Shown here piece after piece: positions 55,881 to 64,000 of a stretch of DNA of 64,000 bases. Within the stretch, counting starts at the first letter, position 1. Each line of letters starts with the position of its first letter. This stretch comes from Thiohalobacter sp. IOR34 (lineage in GTDB: Bacteria; Pseudomonadota; Gammaproteobacteria; Thiohalobacterales; Thiohalobacteraceae), in the NCBI RefSeq assembly GCF_030406045.1, contig NZ_CP128988.1, forward strand, positions 593,438 through 657,437. The letters are read 5' to 3'. The notes below the pieces were generated by a model. The model searched no databases and was not told the origin of the DNA. It saw only the letters and a program-made list of their open reading frames with translations. Both the position numbers and the translations under genes were made by a program.

Positions 55881-57557
55881 TTGAACGGGACAGTCGCCAG
55901 CCTGCCCTGGCCCCGCGCGATGCGCTGGCTGCCGGGCGGCTGGCGTGCCGCCCTGCTGCTGATCGCCCTGCTGGTGTCGTTGCCGGTGCTGGTGGTGGTC
56001 GGTTTCGTCTTCCAGCCGGCAGGGGAGGTGTGGCGCCATCTGGCGGATACCGTGCTCCGCGACTATGTGCTCAATTCCCTGCTGCTCATGGTCGGCGTCG
56101 GGATCGGCACCTTCCTGCTCGGCGTCTCCACGGCCTGGGTCTGCACCACCTGTGACTTCCCCGGCCGGCGCCTGTTCGAATGGGCCCTGTTGCTGCCGAT
56201 GGCCATGCCGGCCTACATCATCGCCTATACCTACACCGGGATGCTGGATTTCGCCGGCCCGGTGCAGAGCGCCCTGCGCGCGCTGTTCGGCTGGGGCTAC
56301 GGCGACTACTGGTTCCCGGAGGTCCGCTCCCTGGGGGGCGCTGTCGCCATGCTCTCGCTGGTGCTCTATCCCTATGTCTACCTGCTGGCCCGCGCCGCCT
56401 TCCTCGAACAGTCGGTCTGCGTGCTGGAGGTGAGCCGGACTCTCGGCGCCGGTCCCTGGCGTACCTTCTTGCGGGTGGCCCTGCCGCTGGCCCGCCCGGC
56501 GCTGATCACTGGCCTGTCGCTGGCGCTGATGGAGACCCTGGCCGACTACGGGACGGTGCAGTACTTCGGCGTCAGCACCTTCACCACCGGCATCTTCCGG
56601 ACCTGGTTCGGTCTCGGCGATCCGGCCGCCGCCGCCCAGCTTTCCTCACTGCTGCTGCTGTTCGTCTTTGCCCTGGTGCTGATCGAGCGTGGCTCCCGGC
56701 GCCGGCTGCGCTATCACCATACCAGCAGCCGCCACCGCGCCCTGCCCCGCCACCGCCTGGAGGGCTGGCGGCTGGCCGTTGCCCTGCTGGTCTGCCTGAT
56801 CCCCCTGGGACTGGGGTTTCTGCTGCCTGCCGGCCAGCTGCTGGCCTGGGCGATGCGCACCGCCTCGCGGGTGGTCGACGGGCGTTTCCTGGAGCTGGCC
56901 CTGAACAGCCTGCTGCTGGCCGCCGCCGCGGCCCTCATCGCCCTGCTGCTGGGGTTGATCATGGCCTATGGCCGGCGCCTGCACGGCAACTGGCTGAGCG
57001 CCGCTGCGGTGCGTGTCGCCGGACTGGGCTATGCGGTGCCGGGGACGGTGATCGCGGTCGGCGTGCTGATTCCCTTCGCCTGGCTGGACAATGCGCTCGA
57101 TGGCTGGATGCGGGCCCGCTTCGGTATCTCCACCGGGCTGCTGCTGTCCGGTACCCTGACGGCCCTGCTGTTCGCCTACACGGTGCGCTTTCTTGCCGTG
57201 TCCCTGCAGACGGTGGAGGCCGGCCTGGGCAAGATCCGTCCGAGCATGGACGAGGCGGCGCGTTCCCTGGGGCTGGGGCCGGGGCGGGTGCTGAAACGGG
57301 TGCATCTGCCGCTGCTGCGCGGCAGCCTGCTGACCGCGCTGCTGCTGGTGTTCGTCGACGTGCTCAAGGAGCTGCCGGCCACCCTGATCCTGCGGCCGTT
57401 CAACTTCAACACCCTGGCGGTGCGCGCCTACGAGCTGGCCTCGGACGAGCGGCTGGCCGATGCGGCCAGCGCCTCGCTGGCCATCGTGCTGGCCGGCATC
57501 GTTCCGGTTATCCTTCTCAGTCAGAGCATCAAGCGCGGGCGCCCCGGTCATGGCTAG
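55881..57557 (+). CDS. fbpB: Ferric iron ABC transporter, permease
   Basis: 558 residues with about twelve helices, a fused double permease as in FbpB/AfuB. Two EAA loops that dock the ATPase: EVSRTLGAGPWRTFLRVALP near 183-202 and DEAARSLGLGPGRVLKRVHLP near 457-477. Start is a TTG at 55881 after GGGGAGC, or an ATG at 55920. The TAG stop lies in the CTAG (57554-57557) that forms the left end of a MITE-1. Confidence 0.92.
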   Translation: MNGTVASLPWPRAMRWLPGGWRAALLLIALLVSLPVLVVVGFVFQPAGEVWRHLADTVLRDYVLNSLLLMVGVGIGTFLLGVSTAWVCTTCDFPGRRLFEWALLLPMAMPAYIIAYTYTGMLDFAGPVQSALRALFGWGYGDYWFPEVRSLGGAVAMLSLVLYPYVYLLARAAFLEQSVCVLEVSRTLGAGPWRTFLRVALPLARPALITGLSLALMETLADYGTVQYFGVSTFTTGIFRTWFGLGDPAAAAQLSSLLLLFVFALVLIERGSRRRLRYHHTSSRHRALPRHRLEGWRLAVALLVCLIPLGLGFLLPAGQLLAWAMRTASRVVDGRFLELALNSLLLAAAAALIALLLGLIMAYGRRLHGNWLSAAAVRVAGLGYAVPGTVIAVGVLIPFAWLDNALDGWMRARFGISTGLLLSGTLTALLFAYTVRFLAVSLQTVEAGLGKIRPSMDEAARSLGLGPGRVLKRVHLPLLRGSLLTALLLVFVDVLKELPATLILRPFNFNTLAVRAYELASDERLADAASASLAIVLAGIVPVILLSQSIKRGRPGHG

Positions 57558-57780
57558 CGTGAACGAACTTCGAGTTGAAATACAAGGGCGAGATGGCCAT
57601 GAAAGGCACGCCTGGGCGGGTTACGGTTTGTGCCTGTCCGATTTCAGGCCGAATCGGGCCTCGCATCCTGGGCGATCCCCCTCAAACCATGACGACGGCC
57701 ATGCTTTTTCGGCCGATCACCCAGGCTGCTTTGCTGGCTTTGTCCTGAGAACCGAATCCTGGGTGCACTATGCGGGCTAG
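57554..57780 (+). mobile_element. MITE-1 copy inside the fbpBC junction
   Basis: 227 bp between CTAG 57554-57557 and CTAG 57777-57780. Right end GGGTGCACTATGCGGGCTAG. Removing the element with one CTAG rebuilds ATGGCTAG, in which the fbpB stop overlaps a start for fbpC in the correct frame. The new ATG of fbpC (57770) lies within the element end. Confidence 0.87.
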
Positions 57781-58816
57781 ACTCCTGGAGGTCGACAACT
57801 GCGTCCTCGGCTACGGGGACACCCTGGTCGTGAAGGGCGTCTCCTTCCAGCTGGAGGCCGGTCGCATCGGCTGTCTGCTCGGCCCCAGCGGCTGTGGCAA
57901 GACCACCCTGCTGCGGGCCATCGCCGGCTTCGAACAGCCGCGGGAAGGCGAGATCCGCATGCGCGGTCAGGTGGTCAGCCATGCCGGCTGGGCACTGCCG
58001 CCGGAACAGCGCCGGGTGGGCATGGTGTTTCAGGACTTTGCGCTCTTTCCCCACCTCAGCGTGCGCGACAACGTCGGCTTCGGTCTGCACCACCTGTCGG
58101 AACGCGAACGCCGGGCGCGGGTCGCCGGCCTGCTGGAACTGATCGGTCTGGAGGCGCATGCCGGCGCCTACCCGCACCAGCTGTCCGGCGGCCAGCAGCA
58201 GCGGGTCGCCGTGGCCCGGGCCATTGCGCCGCGCCCGGAACTGCTGCTGCTCGACGAGCCCTTCTCCAGCCTCGACGTCGAGCTGCGTGAGCAGATGGCG
58301 CGTGAGGTGGGCGAGATCCTCCGCCAGGAGGAGATCACCGCCATCCTGGTCACCCATGACCAGTACGAGGCCTTTGCCATGGCCGACGAGATCGGCGTGG
58401 TCAGCGACGGCCGGCTGATGCAGTGGGACAGCGGCTACAATCTCTATCACCGGCCGGCCAACCGCTTCGTCGCCGATTTCATCGGCGAGGGCGAGATCAT
58501 TCCGGGCACGGTGATCGACGAGGGGCAGGTGAGCTGCGAGCTGGGACGCATCGCCGGGCGGGTGCCGGCGGGCTGCGGGGCCGGCTGCGAGGTCGACCTG
58601 CTGGTCCGGCCCGACGACATCCAGCACGACGACGCCAGCGAGCTGCGTGCCGAGATCCTGGCCAAGGCCTTCCGCGGTTCGGAGTTTCTCTATACCCTGC
58701 GCCTGGAGAGTGGCACCCGGCTCCTCTGTCTGGCGCCCAGTCACCACGATCACGCCATCGGCGAATCGATCGGCATCCGTCCGGAGATCGATCACCTGGT
58801 GATGTTCCGCCGCTGA
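57770..58816 (+). CDS. fbpC: Ferric iron ABC transporter, ATP-binding protein
   Basis: 348 residues, of which the first three codons come from MITE-1. Walker A GPSGCGKTTLLRA near 38-50; Q-loop FQDFALFPHL near 87; signature LSGGQQQRVAVARA near 139; Walker B LLLLDEPFSSLD near 159; H-loop VTHDQ near 196. A C-terminal TOBE-like regulatory domain follows. Drives FbpAB uptake. The element supplies an ATG but no good ribosome binding site, so expression may be lowered or depend on reinitiation. Confidence 0.92.
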   Translation: MRARLLEVDNCVLGYGDTLVVKGVSFQLEAGRIGCLLGPSGCGKTTLLRAIAGFEQPREGEIRMRGQVVSHAGWALPPEQRRVGMVFQDFALFPHLSVRDNVGFGLHHLSERERRARVAGLLELIGLEAHAGAYPHQLSGGQQQRVAVARAIAPRPELLLLDEPFSSLDVELREQMAREVGEILRQEEITAILVTHDQYEAFAMADEIGVVSDGRLMQWDSGYNLYHRPANRFVADFIGEGEIIPGTVIDEGQVSCELGRIAGRVPAGCGAGCEVDLLVRPDDIQHDDASELRAEILAKAFRGSEFLYTLRLESGTRLLCLAPSHHDHAIGESIGIRPEIDHLVMFRR

Positions 58817-58841
58817 GCGCCGTCTTGTCCGGGAGAGGCCG

Positions 58842-59372
58842 ATGACCGAATTTCCCCTGCACTTCGTTGGCAACATCAGCACCCAGAGCGTGGTCCGGGA
58901 CAAGGTGGTGCGCCTGAAATACGCCCTCTTCGAGCAGGGCTCGGAGCGGGTGCTGGCCTACCGCGACGATCTCTGGTATCTGCACGGCGGCTATGGCGGC
59001 GCCTTCCCCAAGATCGAGCAGGCGCTGGAGGGCTACGGCGTGGGGGCGCGGCTGGAGGTCACCCTGAGTCCGGAGGAGGGCTATGGAGAGCAGGATCCGG
59101 CGCTGGTGATCAGCCTGCCGCTGGAGGCCGTCCCGCCCGAGGCGCGGCATGTCGGGGCCCGGCTGGACGGCGAGGCGCCCGATGGCCGGGTGCTGTCCTT
59201 CACCGTCACCGCCGTGGAGGGCGAGCGGCTGACCGTCGACGGCAACCATCCGCTGGCCGGCAAGTCGCTGCGCTTCGTGCTGGAGATCCTGGCCATCCGC
59301 GACGCCACGGCCGAGGAGCTGGCCGCCGGCTACGCCTTCCCGGACGAGCCCCCGGCATCGCCCGCCGACTGA
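58842..59372 (+). CDS. slyD: FKBP-type peptidyl-prolyl isomerase, SlyD-like
   Basis: 176 residues. FKBP core split by an IF-domain insert: [16 protein letters not shown] near 22, [21 protein letters not shown] near 48-68 and [14 protein letters not shown] near 77. C-terminal strand [18 protein letters not shown]. No His/Cys-rich nickel tail. Cytosolic chaperone/isomerase. Its 3' end overlaps convergent msrB by 43 bp. Confidence 0.88.
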   Translation: MTEFPLHFVGNISTQSVVRDKVVRLKYALFEQGSERVLAYRDDLWYLHGGYGGAFPKIEQALEGYGVGARLEVTLSPEEGYGEQDPALVISLPLEAVPPEARHVGARLDGEAPDGRVLSFTVTAVEGERLTVDGNHPLAGKSLRFVLEILAIRDATAEELAAGYAFPDEPPASPAD

Positions 59373-59752
59373 CGGGGCCGGAATGCCAGGGCGGCGGAGT
59401 TGATGCAGTAGCGCAGGCCGTCCGGCGGCGGGCCATCCGGGAACAGATGGCCGAGATGGGCATCGCAGCGCGCACAGCGGACCTCGGTACGGCACATGCC
59501 ATGGGATCTGTCCTGCCGCTGCCGGAGGGCACCATCCGCGGCGCGGCTGAAGCTGGGCCAGCCGCTGCCGGAATCGTATTTGTGGCGGGAATCGAACAGC
59601 AGGGCGTCGCAGCAGACGCAGTGATAGCAGCCGTCGCCCTTGAAGTCGTGGTAGCGGCCGGAGAAGGGCGGCTCGGTGCCGCCGCAGCGGGTGACGCGGT
59701 ACTGTTCCGGATCGAGTTCGCGCCGTCTGCGCCAGCTGTGTCCCTCGCCCAT
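59330..59752 (-). CDS. msrB: Peptide-methionine (R)-S-oxide reductase
   Basis: 140 residues. Two zinc CxxC pairs (CVCC near 45 and CARC near 92), GSGWPSF near 62, and YCINSAAL near 116 with the catalytic Cys (Tyr-Cys in place of the common His-Cys). Reduces the R epimer of methionine sulfoxide. The start at 59752 gives the family N-terminus; the preceding Rieske gene ends 5 bp upstream, so the pair is co-transcribed. Confidence 0.9.
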   Translation of the reverse strand: MGEGHSWRRRRELDPEQYRVTRCGGTEPPFSGRYHDFKGDGCYHCVCCDALLFDSRHKYDSGSGWPSFSRAADGALRQRQDRSHGMCRTEVRCARCDAHLGHLFPDGPPPDGLRYCINSAALAFRPRQSAGDAGGSSGKA

Positions 59753-59756
59753 GGGA

Positions 59757-60071
59757 TCAGTCGACGCAGACCAGCACGTCGTCACCCTCGATGCGTACCG
59801 GGTAGGTGCGCAGGGGTTCGGTGGCCGGTGCCTCCCGGGGTTCGCCGGTGCGCACGTTGAAGCGGCTGCCGTGCAGGGTGCAGGAGACGCAGTCGCCGTG
59901 CAGCGCGCCGAGGTAGAGCGAGGAATCCTCGTGGGTGCACAGCTCGTCGGTGGCGAAGATCTCGCCGTCGACGTTGGCCAGCAGGATGCGCCGCCCGCCG
60001 ATCCGGGCCCGGGCCAGCTGGCCGGGCGGGATCTCGGCGAGGCTGGCCGCGCGGACGAAGTGGTCTGCCAT
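59757..60071 (-). CDS. Rieske 2Fe-2S ferredoxin-type protein
   Basis: 104 residues, NirD/dioxygenase-ferredoxin class. Cluster ligands in CTHEDSSL near 45 (C-x-H) and CTLHGSRF near 64 (C-x2-H). Soluble, no signal. Electron partner unknown. Co-transcription with msrB suggests use as a reductant supplier, which is inference. Confidence 0.88.
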   Translation of the reverse strand: MADHFVRAASLAEIPPGQLARARIGGRRILLANVDGEIFATDELCTHEDSSLYLGALHGDCVSCTLHGSRFNVRTGEPREAPATEPLRTYPVRIEGDDVLVCVD

Positions 60072-60204
60072 CAGGAAACTCCTCTTGCTGCGGTCAGGCG
60101 CGCAGTGTGCACCGCTCGCCGGGTGCCGTCCAGACACCCCGGTTTTCAGGATCGGGGCGGGCGGTCGATGCAGTGCCCAGGACAGCCGGGGATTTGTGGA
60201 GATC

Positions 60205-60996
60205 ATGGCAGAGCGTCATTCCAACCTGCGTCGCCTGCGCGTCGCCTTCCTGTTGCTGGTGCTGGTGGCGGTCGGGGGGCAGCAGTGGCTGGGGCGGCTG
60301 CGCGTCACCGCCTGGGACAGCCCGCTGTGGGTGGCGGTCTATCCGATCAACGGCGACGGCAGCGCTGCCGCGGCGCGCTACATCGCCGCCCTGAGCGACG
60401 CCAGTTTTGCCCCCATCGAGGTCTGGCTTGCCCGGCAGGCGAGGCGCTACGGCCTGGCGCTGGAGCAGCCGGTGACGGTGCGCCTGGCGCCGGAGGTGCA
60501 TGCCCAGCCACCGCGGCCGCCTGCCGACGGCAATCCCTTCAGGGTGATGCTGTGGAGTCTGCAGATGCGTTTCTGGGCCTGGCGGACGGAGCAGCTCAGC
60601 GACGGGCCGCCGGCCAATATCAGCATGTTCGTCAAATACTTCGATCCGGCACGCCACCCGCGCCTGGAGCATTCGGTGGGCCTGCAGAAGGGGCTGCTGG
60701 GGGTGGTCAATGCCTATGCCTCGGGACGCATGGCGGGCCAGAACCAGGTGGTGATCACCCATGAGCTGCTGCACACCCTGGGGGCCAGCGACAAGTACGA
60801 CATGCGCACGCTGCAGCCGATCTACCCCGACGGCTTTGCCGAGCCCGAGCGGCGGCCACGCTATCCGCAGCGGCTGGCCGAGATCATGGGCGGCCGTATC
60901 CCCCTTTCCCCCCGCGAGGCGCGCCAGCCGGGCCGGCTGGGGCGGACCCTGCTGGGGACGGCGACGGCGCGCGAGATCCGCTGGCCGGCGCCATAG
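60205..60996 (+). CDS. Metzincin-like zinc protease of unknown family
   Basis: 263 residues. N-terminal signal or anchor (VAFLLLVLVAVGGQQWLG, about 12-29). A zinc site VITHELLHTLGASDKYD near 185-201 fits HExxHxxGxxD, the long metzincin-type motif with Asp as third ligand. The rest (WVAVYPINGDGS, MLWSLQMRFWAW) is not from a family I know. Probably periplasmic or membrane-tethered. Nothing in the sequence names a substrate. Divergent from the Rieske gene. Confidence 0.72.
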   Translation: MAERHSNLRRLRVAFLLLVLVAVGGQQWLGRLRVTAWDSPLWVAVYPINGDGSAAAARYIAALSDASFAPIEVWLARQARRYGLALEQPVTVRLAPEVHAQPPRPPADGNPFRVMLWSLQMRFWAWRTEQLSDGPPANISMFVKYFDPARHPRLEHSVGLQKGLLGVVNAYASGRMAGQNQVVITHELLHTLGASDKYDMRTLQPIYPDGFAEPERRPRYPQRLAEIMGGRIPLSPREARQPGRLGRTLLGTATAREIRWPAP

Positions 60997-61010
60997 CCAC
61001 GGCCAGGAGT

Positions 61011-61312
61011 TTTCAGTCGATCACCCCACCCGCCTTGCCGGATTTGCCCTGGAAATCGAATCCTTGGCGCAATACCCGCTAGCAACCTGTTAACCCCACG
61101 CCAATCGCGGCCTGGAGGCCGCTCCTACCAGGGTGCCGCCAGGCCCCGTAGGAGCGGCCTCCAGGCCGCGGTCCCCGGCGGGTCCAGCCTCGCCCTGACA
61201 TCGCAGGTACACAGTGTAACCAGCCCAAACGGCGCTCTCATGGTCTTCTCGGCCTTGTATAACAGCCTCAATGCCGATCATGCAGGCCGCCTTGGTGCAA
61301 TATCCGGGTTAG
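61011..61312. repeat. Split MITE-1 around a REP pair
   Basis: MITE-1 right end to CTAG 61079-61082, REP-like 25-mers at 61104-61128 (inverted) and 61147-61171, then the other MITE-1 end to 61312, terminating GGGTTAG. Same plan as at 20504-20739. No gene is seen. Confidence 0.75.
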
Positions 61313-61324
61313 AATGCGTTCCCC

Positions 61325-61720
61325 ATGGACCGTCCGAAACTGCTGTCGATCATCGAACTGGGGGGCTATCCCGACTTCTCGCCCCTCTACCGGGAGCTGG
61401 GCTGCGAGGTGCTGGTGGAGACTTCGATGCGCAAGGCCCTGGCCGCCGTTCGTCGCCATCGGCCGCAGCTGGTGGTGGCGGAATTCAACTTCCAGTCCGA
61501 CTTCCGTGACCGGACCAGCAGCCTCGAATCCCTGCAGGGTGCCGTGCAGCGGCTGCCGCAGACGCGGGTCATCGTCTTCTACGAGCAGGAGTTCGCGCAC
61601 CAGCTGCAGCGCCTGCAGGCCCGCTTCGAGCTGTTCCGCACCCTGACCTATCCCATCGATCCGGAGCGGCTGGCGGCCGCCGTGCGGGATGCGCTGGCGG
61701 GGAGCGGCGCCGCTCAGTGA
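61325..61720 (+). CDS. Receiver-like hypothetical protein
   Basis: 131 residues with alternating strands and helices like a CheY fold: LLSIIELGG, ALAAVRRHRPQLVVAEFNF, TRVIVFYEQE, LFRTLTYPID. The usual phosphate-accepting Asp position holds Glu or Phe (VVAEFNF), and the N-terminal acidic pair is missing, so it would be a pseudo-receiver. Family not identified. Starts 12 bp after a MITE-1 end. Confidence 0.65.
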   Translation: MDRPKLLSIIELGGYPDFSPLYRELGCEVLVETSMRKALAAVRRHRPQLVVAEFNFQSDFRDRTSSLESLQGAVQRLPQTRVIVFYEQEFAHQLQRLQARFELFRTLTYPIDPERLAAAVRDALAGSGAAQ

Positions 61721-62169
61721 CCGCGCCGCGGGCGACGTCGCTGCCGGCCGCGGAAGCGGGCGACGTCCTTGACGAGCTCGCTGTAGGGGAGATCGGCCAG
61801 ACGGCCGTAACGCTCGATGGCCCCGCTCAGGGTGGCGGCCACGTCCCGCACGCTGTCGCCCGCCGCCCCGACCAGGGCCTGCAGCCCGAGCAGGCCGCCG
61901 AGCTGCACGCGAATCTCCCTGTTGTGTGGCAGCGGGCCGCCGACCTGGGTCAGCTGCAGGGCGAAACGGGCGCTGTCGCGCATTCGTTCCAGGAATTCCG
62001 TGCACCGTTGCCGCCCCTCGCCGGCTTCGCAGCCGACCCCTTCCCGATCGGCCAGGCAGAAGCGGCGCATCCGGCTGCAGCTGGCGCGGCGGCTGTTGAT
62101 CGCTTTCTCGAAGATGCAGCGGTTGGCATTGACGGCCCGGTAGGCGGCGCGGTATTCGTCCTCGTCCAT
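61714..62169 (-). CDS. Hypothetical Cys-rich helical protein
   Basis: 151 residues, not recognised. Six Cys in the first 70 residues (NRCIFEKAI, RASCSRMRRFC, GCEAGEGRQRC) and a basic C-terminus RGRQRRRPRRGH. No signal peptide. Overlaps the convergent receiver-like gene by 7 bp. Confidence 0.6.
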   Translation of the reverse strand: MDEDEYRAAYRAVNANRCIFEKAINSRRASCSRMRRFCLADREGVGCEAGEGRQRCTEFLERMRDSARFALQLTQVGGPLPHNREIRVQLGGLLGLQALVGAAGDSVRDVAATLSGAIERYGRLADLPYSELVKDVARFRGRQRRRPRRGH

Positions 62170-62182
62170 GGGCGCCGCGCGG

Positions 62183-62422
62183 CTATTTCTCCCATTCCAT
62201 GAGAATGGGTTTCTCGCGCTTCTCCATCAGCAGCTCCTCGGCGGCCAGCCGGCTGGCGGCGAAGACCACCTTGACGATGATCTCCGTGTCCCGGCCCAGC
62301 TCGGCACGCTGGCCACGGGCGAAGTTGCGGGCCTCCTTGTAGCTCTCGAAGCTCTGCTGGAAGTCGAGGTTCTTGACCAGGCCAGTGGGGTCGCCGGTGA
62401 TGTGGAAGACGTAGTACGGCAT
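62183..62422 (-). CDS. Conserved small protein
   Basis: 79 residues, MPYYVFHITGDPTGLVKNLD, alpha/beta with a helix (SYKEARNFARGQRAEL) and a C-terminal EKREKPILMEWEK. A conserved proteobacterial hypothetical type. No function known. The longer frame from 62791 upstream is low-complexity and rejected. Confidence 0.72.
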   Translation of the reverse strand: MPYYVFHITGDPTGLVKNLDFQQSFESYKEARNFARGQRAELGRDTEIIVKVVFAASRLAAEELLMEKREKPILMEWEK

Positions 62423-62558
62423 GACGGGTGATACCTCGTGCTGGGTCGATGGAGGCCGCCGGCGGCTCTGCTGCCGGCGGGAGTCGAATGGGCGAAGTGT
62501 ACCTTCTGCCGTCGACTGCCGCATTATTCCGCTCGGTGGCGGGGGTTTGCGGGTGTGT

Positions 62559-62870
62559 TCAACCGGCCTCCTCGGCCGCCAGGCCGACCGCCTCCAGGCG
62601 GCGGCCGAGCAGTACCACGAACCCCTGCCGGCGGCTGGCGCCGTCGCTGCTGTAGTCGAAACGGAAGCTGCGCTGCAGGGTGACGCGCCCGGCCGGGTTG
62701 CGCCGCAGCCGCAGGGCGCTGAGGCTGACGGTGCCGTCCAGCAACTGGACGCCGCTGCGCTCACAGGTGTCGCGGGCCAGGGCCACGGCACGGTCGCGGG
62801 CTGCCAGGCCGTCGAGCCAGAACCAGCCGCCGGCGGCGAGCAGCAGGAGCAGCCACAGGGTGTTGTCCAT
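62559..62870 (-). CDS. DUF3301 domain-containing protein
   Basis: 103 residues: an N-terminal membrane helix (TLWLLLLLAAGGWFWLDGL) then ARDRAVALARDTCERSGVQLLDGTVSL, the DUF3301 signature, and RSFRFDYSSDGASRRQGFVVL. Function unknown. Encoded 5 bp after the DUF465 gene. Confidence 0.85.
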   Translation of the reverse strand: MDNTLWLLLLLAAGGWFWLDGLAARDRAVALARDTCERSGVQLLDGTVSLSALRLRRNPAGRVTLQRSFRFDYSSDGASRRQGFVVLLGRRLEAVGLAAEEAG

Positions 62871-62875
62871 CGGGA

Positions 62876-63082
62876 TCAGGCGTCGAGGTCGGGGATGAGG
62901 CGGCTTTCCAGGCGGCTGATCATGTCCTTGAGCAGCAGCTTGCGTTTCTTCATGCGGTTCAGCGCCAGTTGGTCCATCTGTGGGTCGAGAGCCAGACGGG
63001 TGATGGCCTGGTCGAGATCCTGATGCTCGAGCCTGAGCTGTTCCAGGCGCTGCCGGATCGCGGTGGCTTCGCTATCTTGCAT
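62876..63082 (-). CDS. DUF465 (YdcH-like) protein
   Basis: 68 residues, two-helix coiled-coil hairpin with the family core LRLEHQDLDQAITRL near 16 and LNRMKKRKLLLKDMISRLE near 41. Cytosolic, unknown role. First gene of a pair with DUF3301; a MITE-1 lies 15 bp upstream of its start. Confidence 0.88.
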   Translation of the reverse strand: MQDSEATAIRQRLEQLRLEHQDLDQAITRLALDPQMDQLALNRMKKRKLLLKDMISRLESRLIPDLDA

Positions 63083-63096
63083 GACGGTTTCCGCTG

Positions 63097-63349
63097 CTAG
63101 CCCGCATATTGCACGAAGGCGGCCTTGAATGCGTAATTTTTCCGGTATTCATCAAGGCAGTGATCACCTATGCGAGCATTTGTGCCCTGTTACGGTTTGT
63201 GCCTGTTCGAGTTCAGACCAAATCTGGCGTCGCATTTTGCCCGATCGCCCTTGAACCATAGCTACGGCTATGCTTCGGCGGGCGATCGAACAAACTGCTT
63301 GGCCAGATTCGCCCTGAAACTCGAATCCTTCGCGCAATATGCGGGCTAG
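63097..63349 (+). mobile_element. MITE-1 copy with CTAG target duplication
   Basis: 253 bp, CTAGCCCGCATATTGCAC at the left, GCGCAATATGCGGGCTAG at the right: near-perfect 18-bp terminal inverted repeats, CTAG at both ends, no gene. The clearest full-length copy for defining the family. Confidence 0.87.
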
Positions 63350-63504
63350 GGGTCGGCTCCCGGCCGAATCGGCGGCTCGGCTCCTGGGATACGGCGGGCC
63401 GGCGGGCGGGGATGCCATGGGGTGCTATAATGCCTCGGCGGGTCCCGTCTGCGGCTTCGCACCCATTCTCCACGGCTGATCCCCCAATCTCAAGCATCAC
63501 CACC

Positions 63505-64000
63505 ATGCGCAGCGAGCCCGGCCTCTTCTCCCGCCGTCCCTTCTGGGCCCGGCGTTTCGGCACCGCCCCGGTGTTGCCCATGTCGCGTGCCGAGATGGAG
63601 GCGCTGGGGTGGGACAGCTGCGACATCATCCTGGTGACCGGCGACGCCTATGTCGACCACCCCAGTTTCGGCATGGCGGTGATCGGCCGGGTGCTGGAGG
63701 CACAGGGTTTCCGGGTCGGCATCATCGCCCAGCCGGACTGGTCGAGCGCCGAACCCTTCCGCCGCCTGGGCCGGCCCAACCTGTTCTTCGGCGTCACTGG
63801 CGGCAACATGGATTCCATGGTCAACCGCTACACGGCGGACCGCAAACCCCGTTCCAACGATGCCTACACCCCGGACGGTGCCGGCGGCCGCCGCCCCGAT
63901 CGCTCGGTGCTGGTCTATGCCCAGCGCTGTCGCGAGGCCTTCCGCGGGGTGCCGATCGTGCTCGGCGGCATCGAGGCCAGCCTGCGCCGCATCGCCCACT
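63505..64000 (+). CDS. YgiQ family radical SAM protein (3' truncated by window end)
   Basis: First 165 residues of a protein normally above 600. [31 protein letters not shown] near 27-57 and [21 protein letters not shown] near 60-80 are the YgiQ N-terminal signature, with [22 protein letters not shown] near 98-119. The radical SAM CxxxCxxC would lie beyond the window. Unknown reaction. Confidence 0.88.
   Translation, partial: MRSEPGLFSRRPFWARRFGTAPVLPMSRAEMEALGWDSCDIILVTGDAYVDHPSFGMAVIGRVLEAQGFRVGIIAQPDWSSAEPFRRLGRPNLFFGVTGGNMDSMVNRYTADRKPRSNDAYTPDGAGGRRPDRSVLVYAQRCREAFRGVPIVLGGIEASLRRIAH

Noticed and set aside
57550-57780. 76-residue frame from the old fbpC start through MITE-1
   Set aside because: It is the former start reading into the element and stops at its far end; treated as a consequence of insertion and not as a gene.

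Overview
The window is a GC-rich chromosomal segment of a gammaproteobacterium, most likely a sulfur oxidiser of the Chromatiales type. This is inferred from rsxABCDGE-nth, apbC/mrp, zapE, the hda neighbourhood and, most tellingly, a DsrC-type protein that keeps both C-terminal cysteines. No rRNA, tRNA or CRISPR array was found. Most of the window is ordinary core genome with short operons and overlapping start/stop codons. The unusual content lies in one modified-peptide operon, one integron-cassette island and a dense set of short palindromic or CTAG-ended repeats.

Layout. 0-3.6 kb: flavin disulfide oxidoreductase, argG, gloA. 3.6-9.3 kb (minus strand): DoxX protein, FMN-binding glutamate-synthase-like protein, then an HvfABC-type RiPP operon (repeat-rich Cys precursor, DUF692 iron oxidase, HvfC partner), then DUF1841. 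9.3-15.1 kb (minus): the complete rsxABCDGE-nth cluster. 15.2-19.7 kb: metG, divergent from apbC, dcd and a DUF5335 gene. 19.7-22.7 kb: DUF3108, purN, purM. 22.9-27.7 kb: DUF2066, a CDP-alcohol phosphotransferase, a PerM-like protein and hda, facing an arsC-like/wrbA/DUF2069 operon. 28-37.6 kb: two envelope lipoproteins, a large MscS channel, a MATE transporter, DUF748, DUF2333, DUF2892 and a Crp/Fnr regulator.

38.4-45.9 kb is an AT-richer accessory island. Five complete integron attC sites and one half site share one orientation, and no integrase is visible (a CALIN). The cassettes carry a ParD antitoxin with a nonsense-mutated ParE, a DUF3825 protein, a PD-(D/E)XK nuclease-like protein, a secreted protein and a gene start cut off by an IS3-family element. 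An IS66-family element sits inside the IS3 transposase gene with an exact 8-bp target duplication.

46-64 kb: YbaK-HDOD fusion and xthA, DUF502 and zapE, dsrC, DUF2914, a PilZ protein, a Fur-box-preceded ferric iron ABC transporter (fbpABC), slyD, Rieske/msrB, a metzincin-like protein, several small conserved proteins and the start of a YgiQ radical SAM gene.

Repeats. Two MITE-like families end in CTAG and appear to duplicate CTAG. Four genes have a TAG stop lying in the CTAG at an element end. In the fbp operon one copy has split an ATGGCTAG stop/start overlap and supplies a new in-frame ATG to the ATPase gene. A third family, inverted repeats of CGTGG units, sits directly upstream of argG, gloA, dcd and purN. 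REP-like pairs of inverted 25-mers fill many of the longer gaps.
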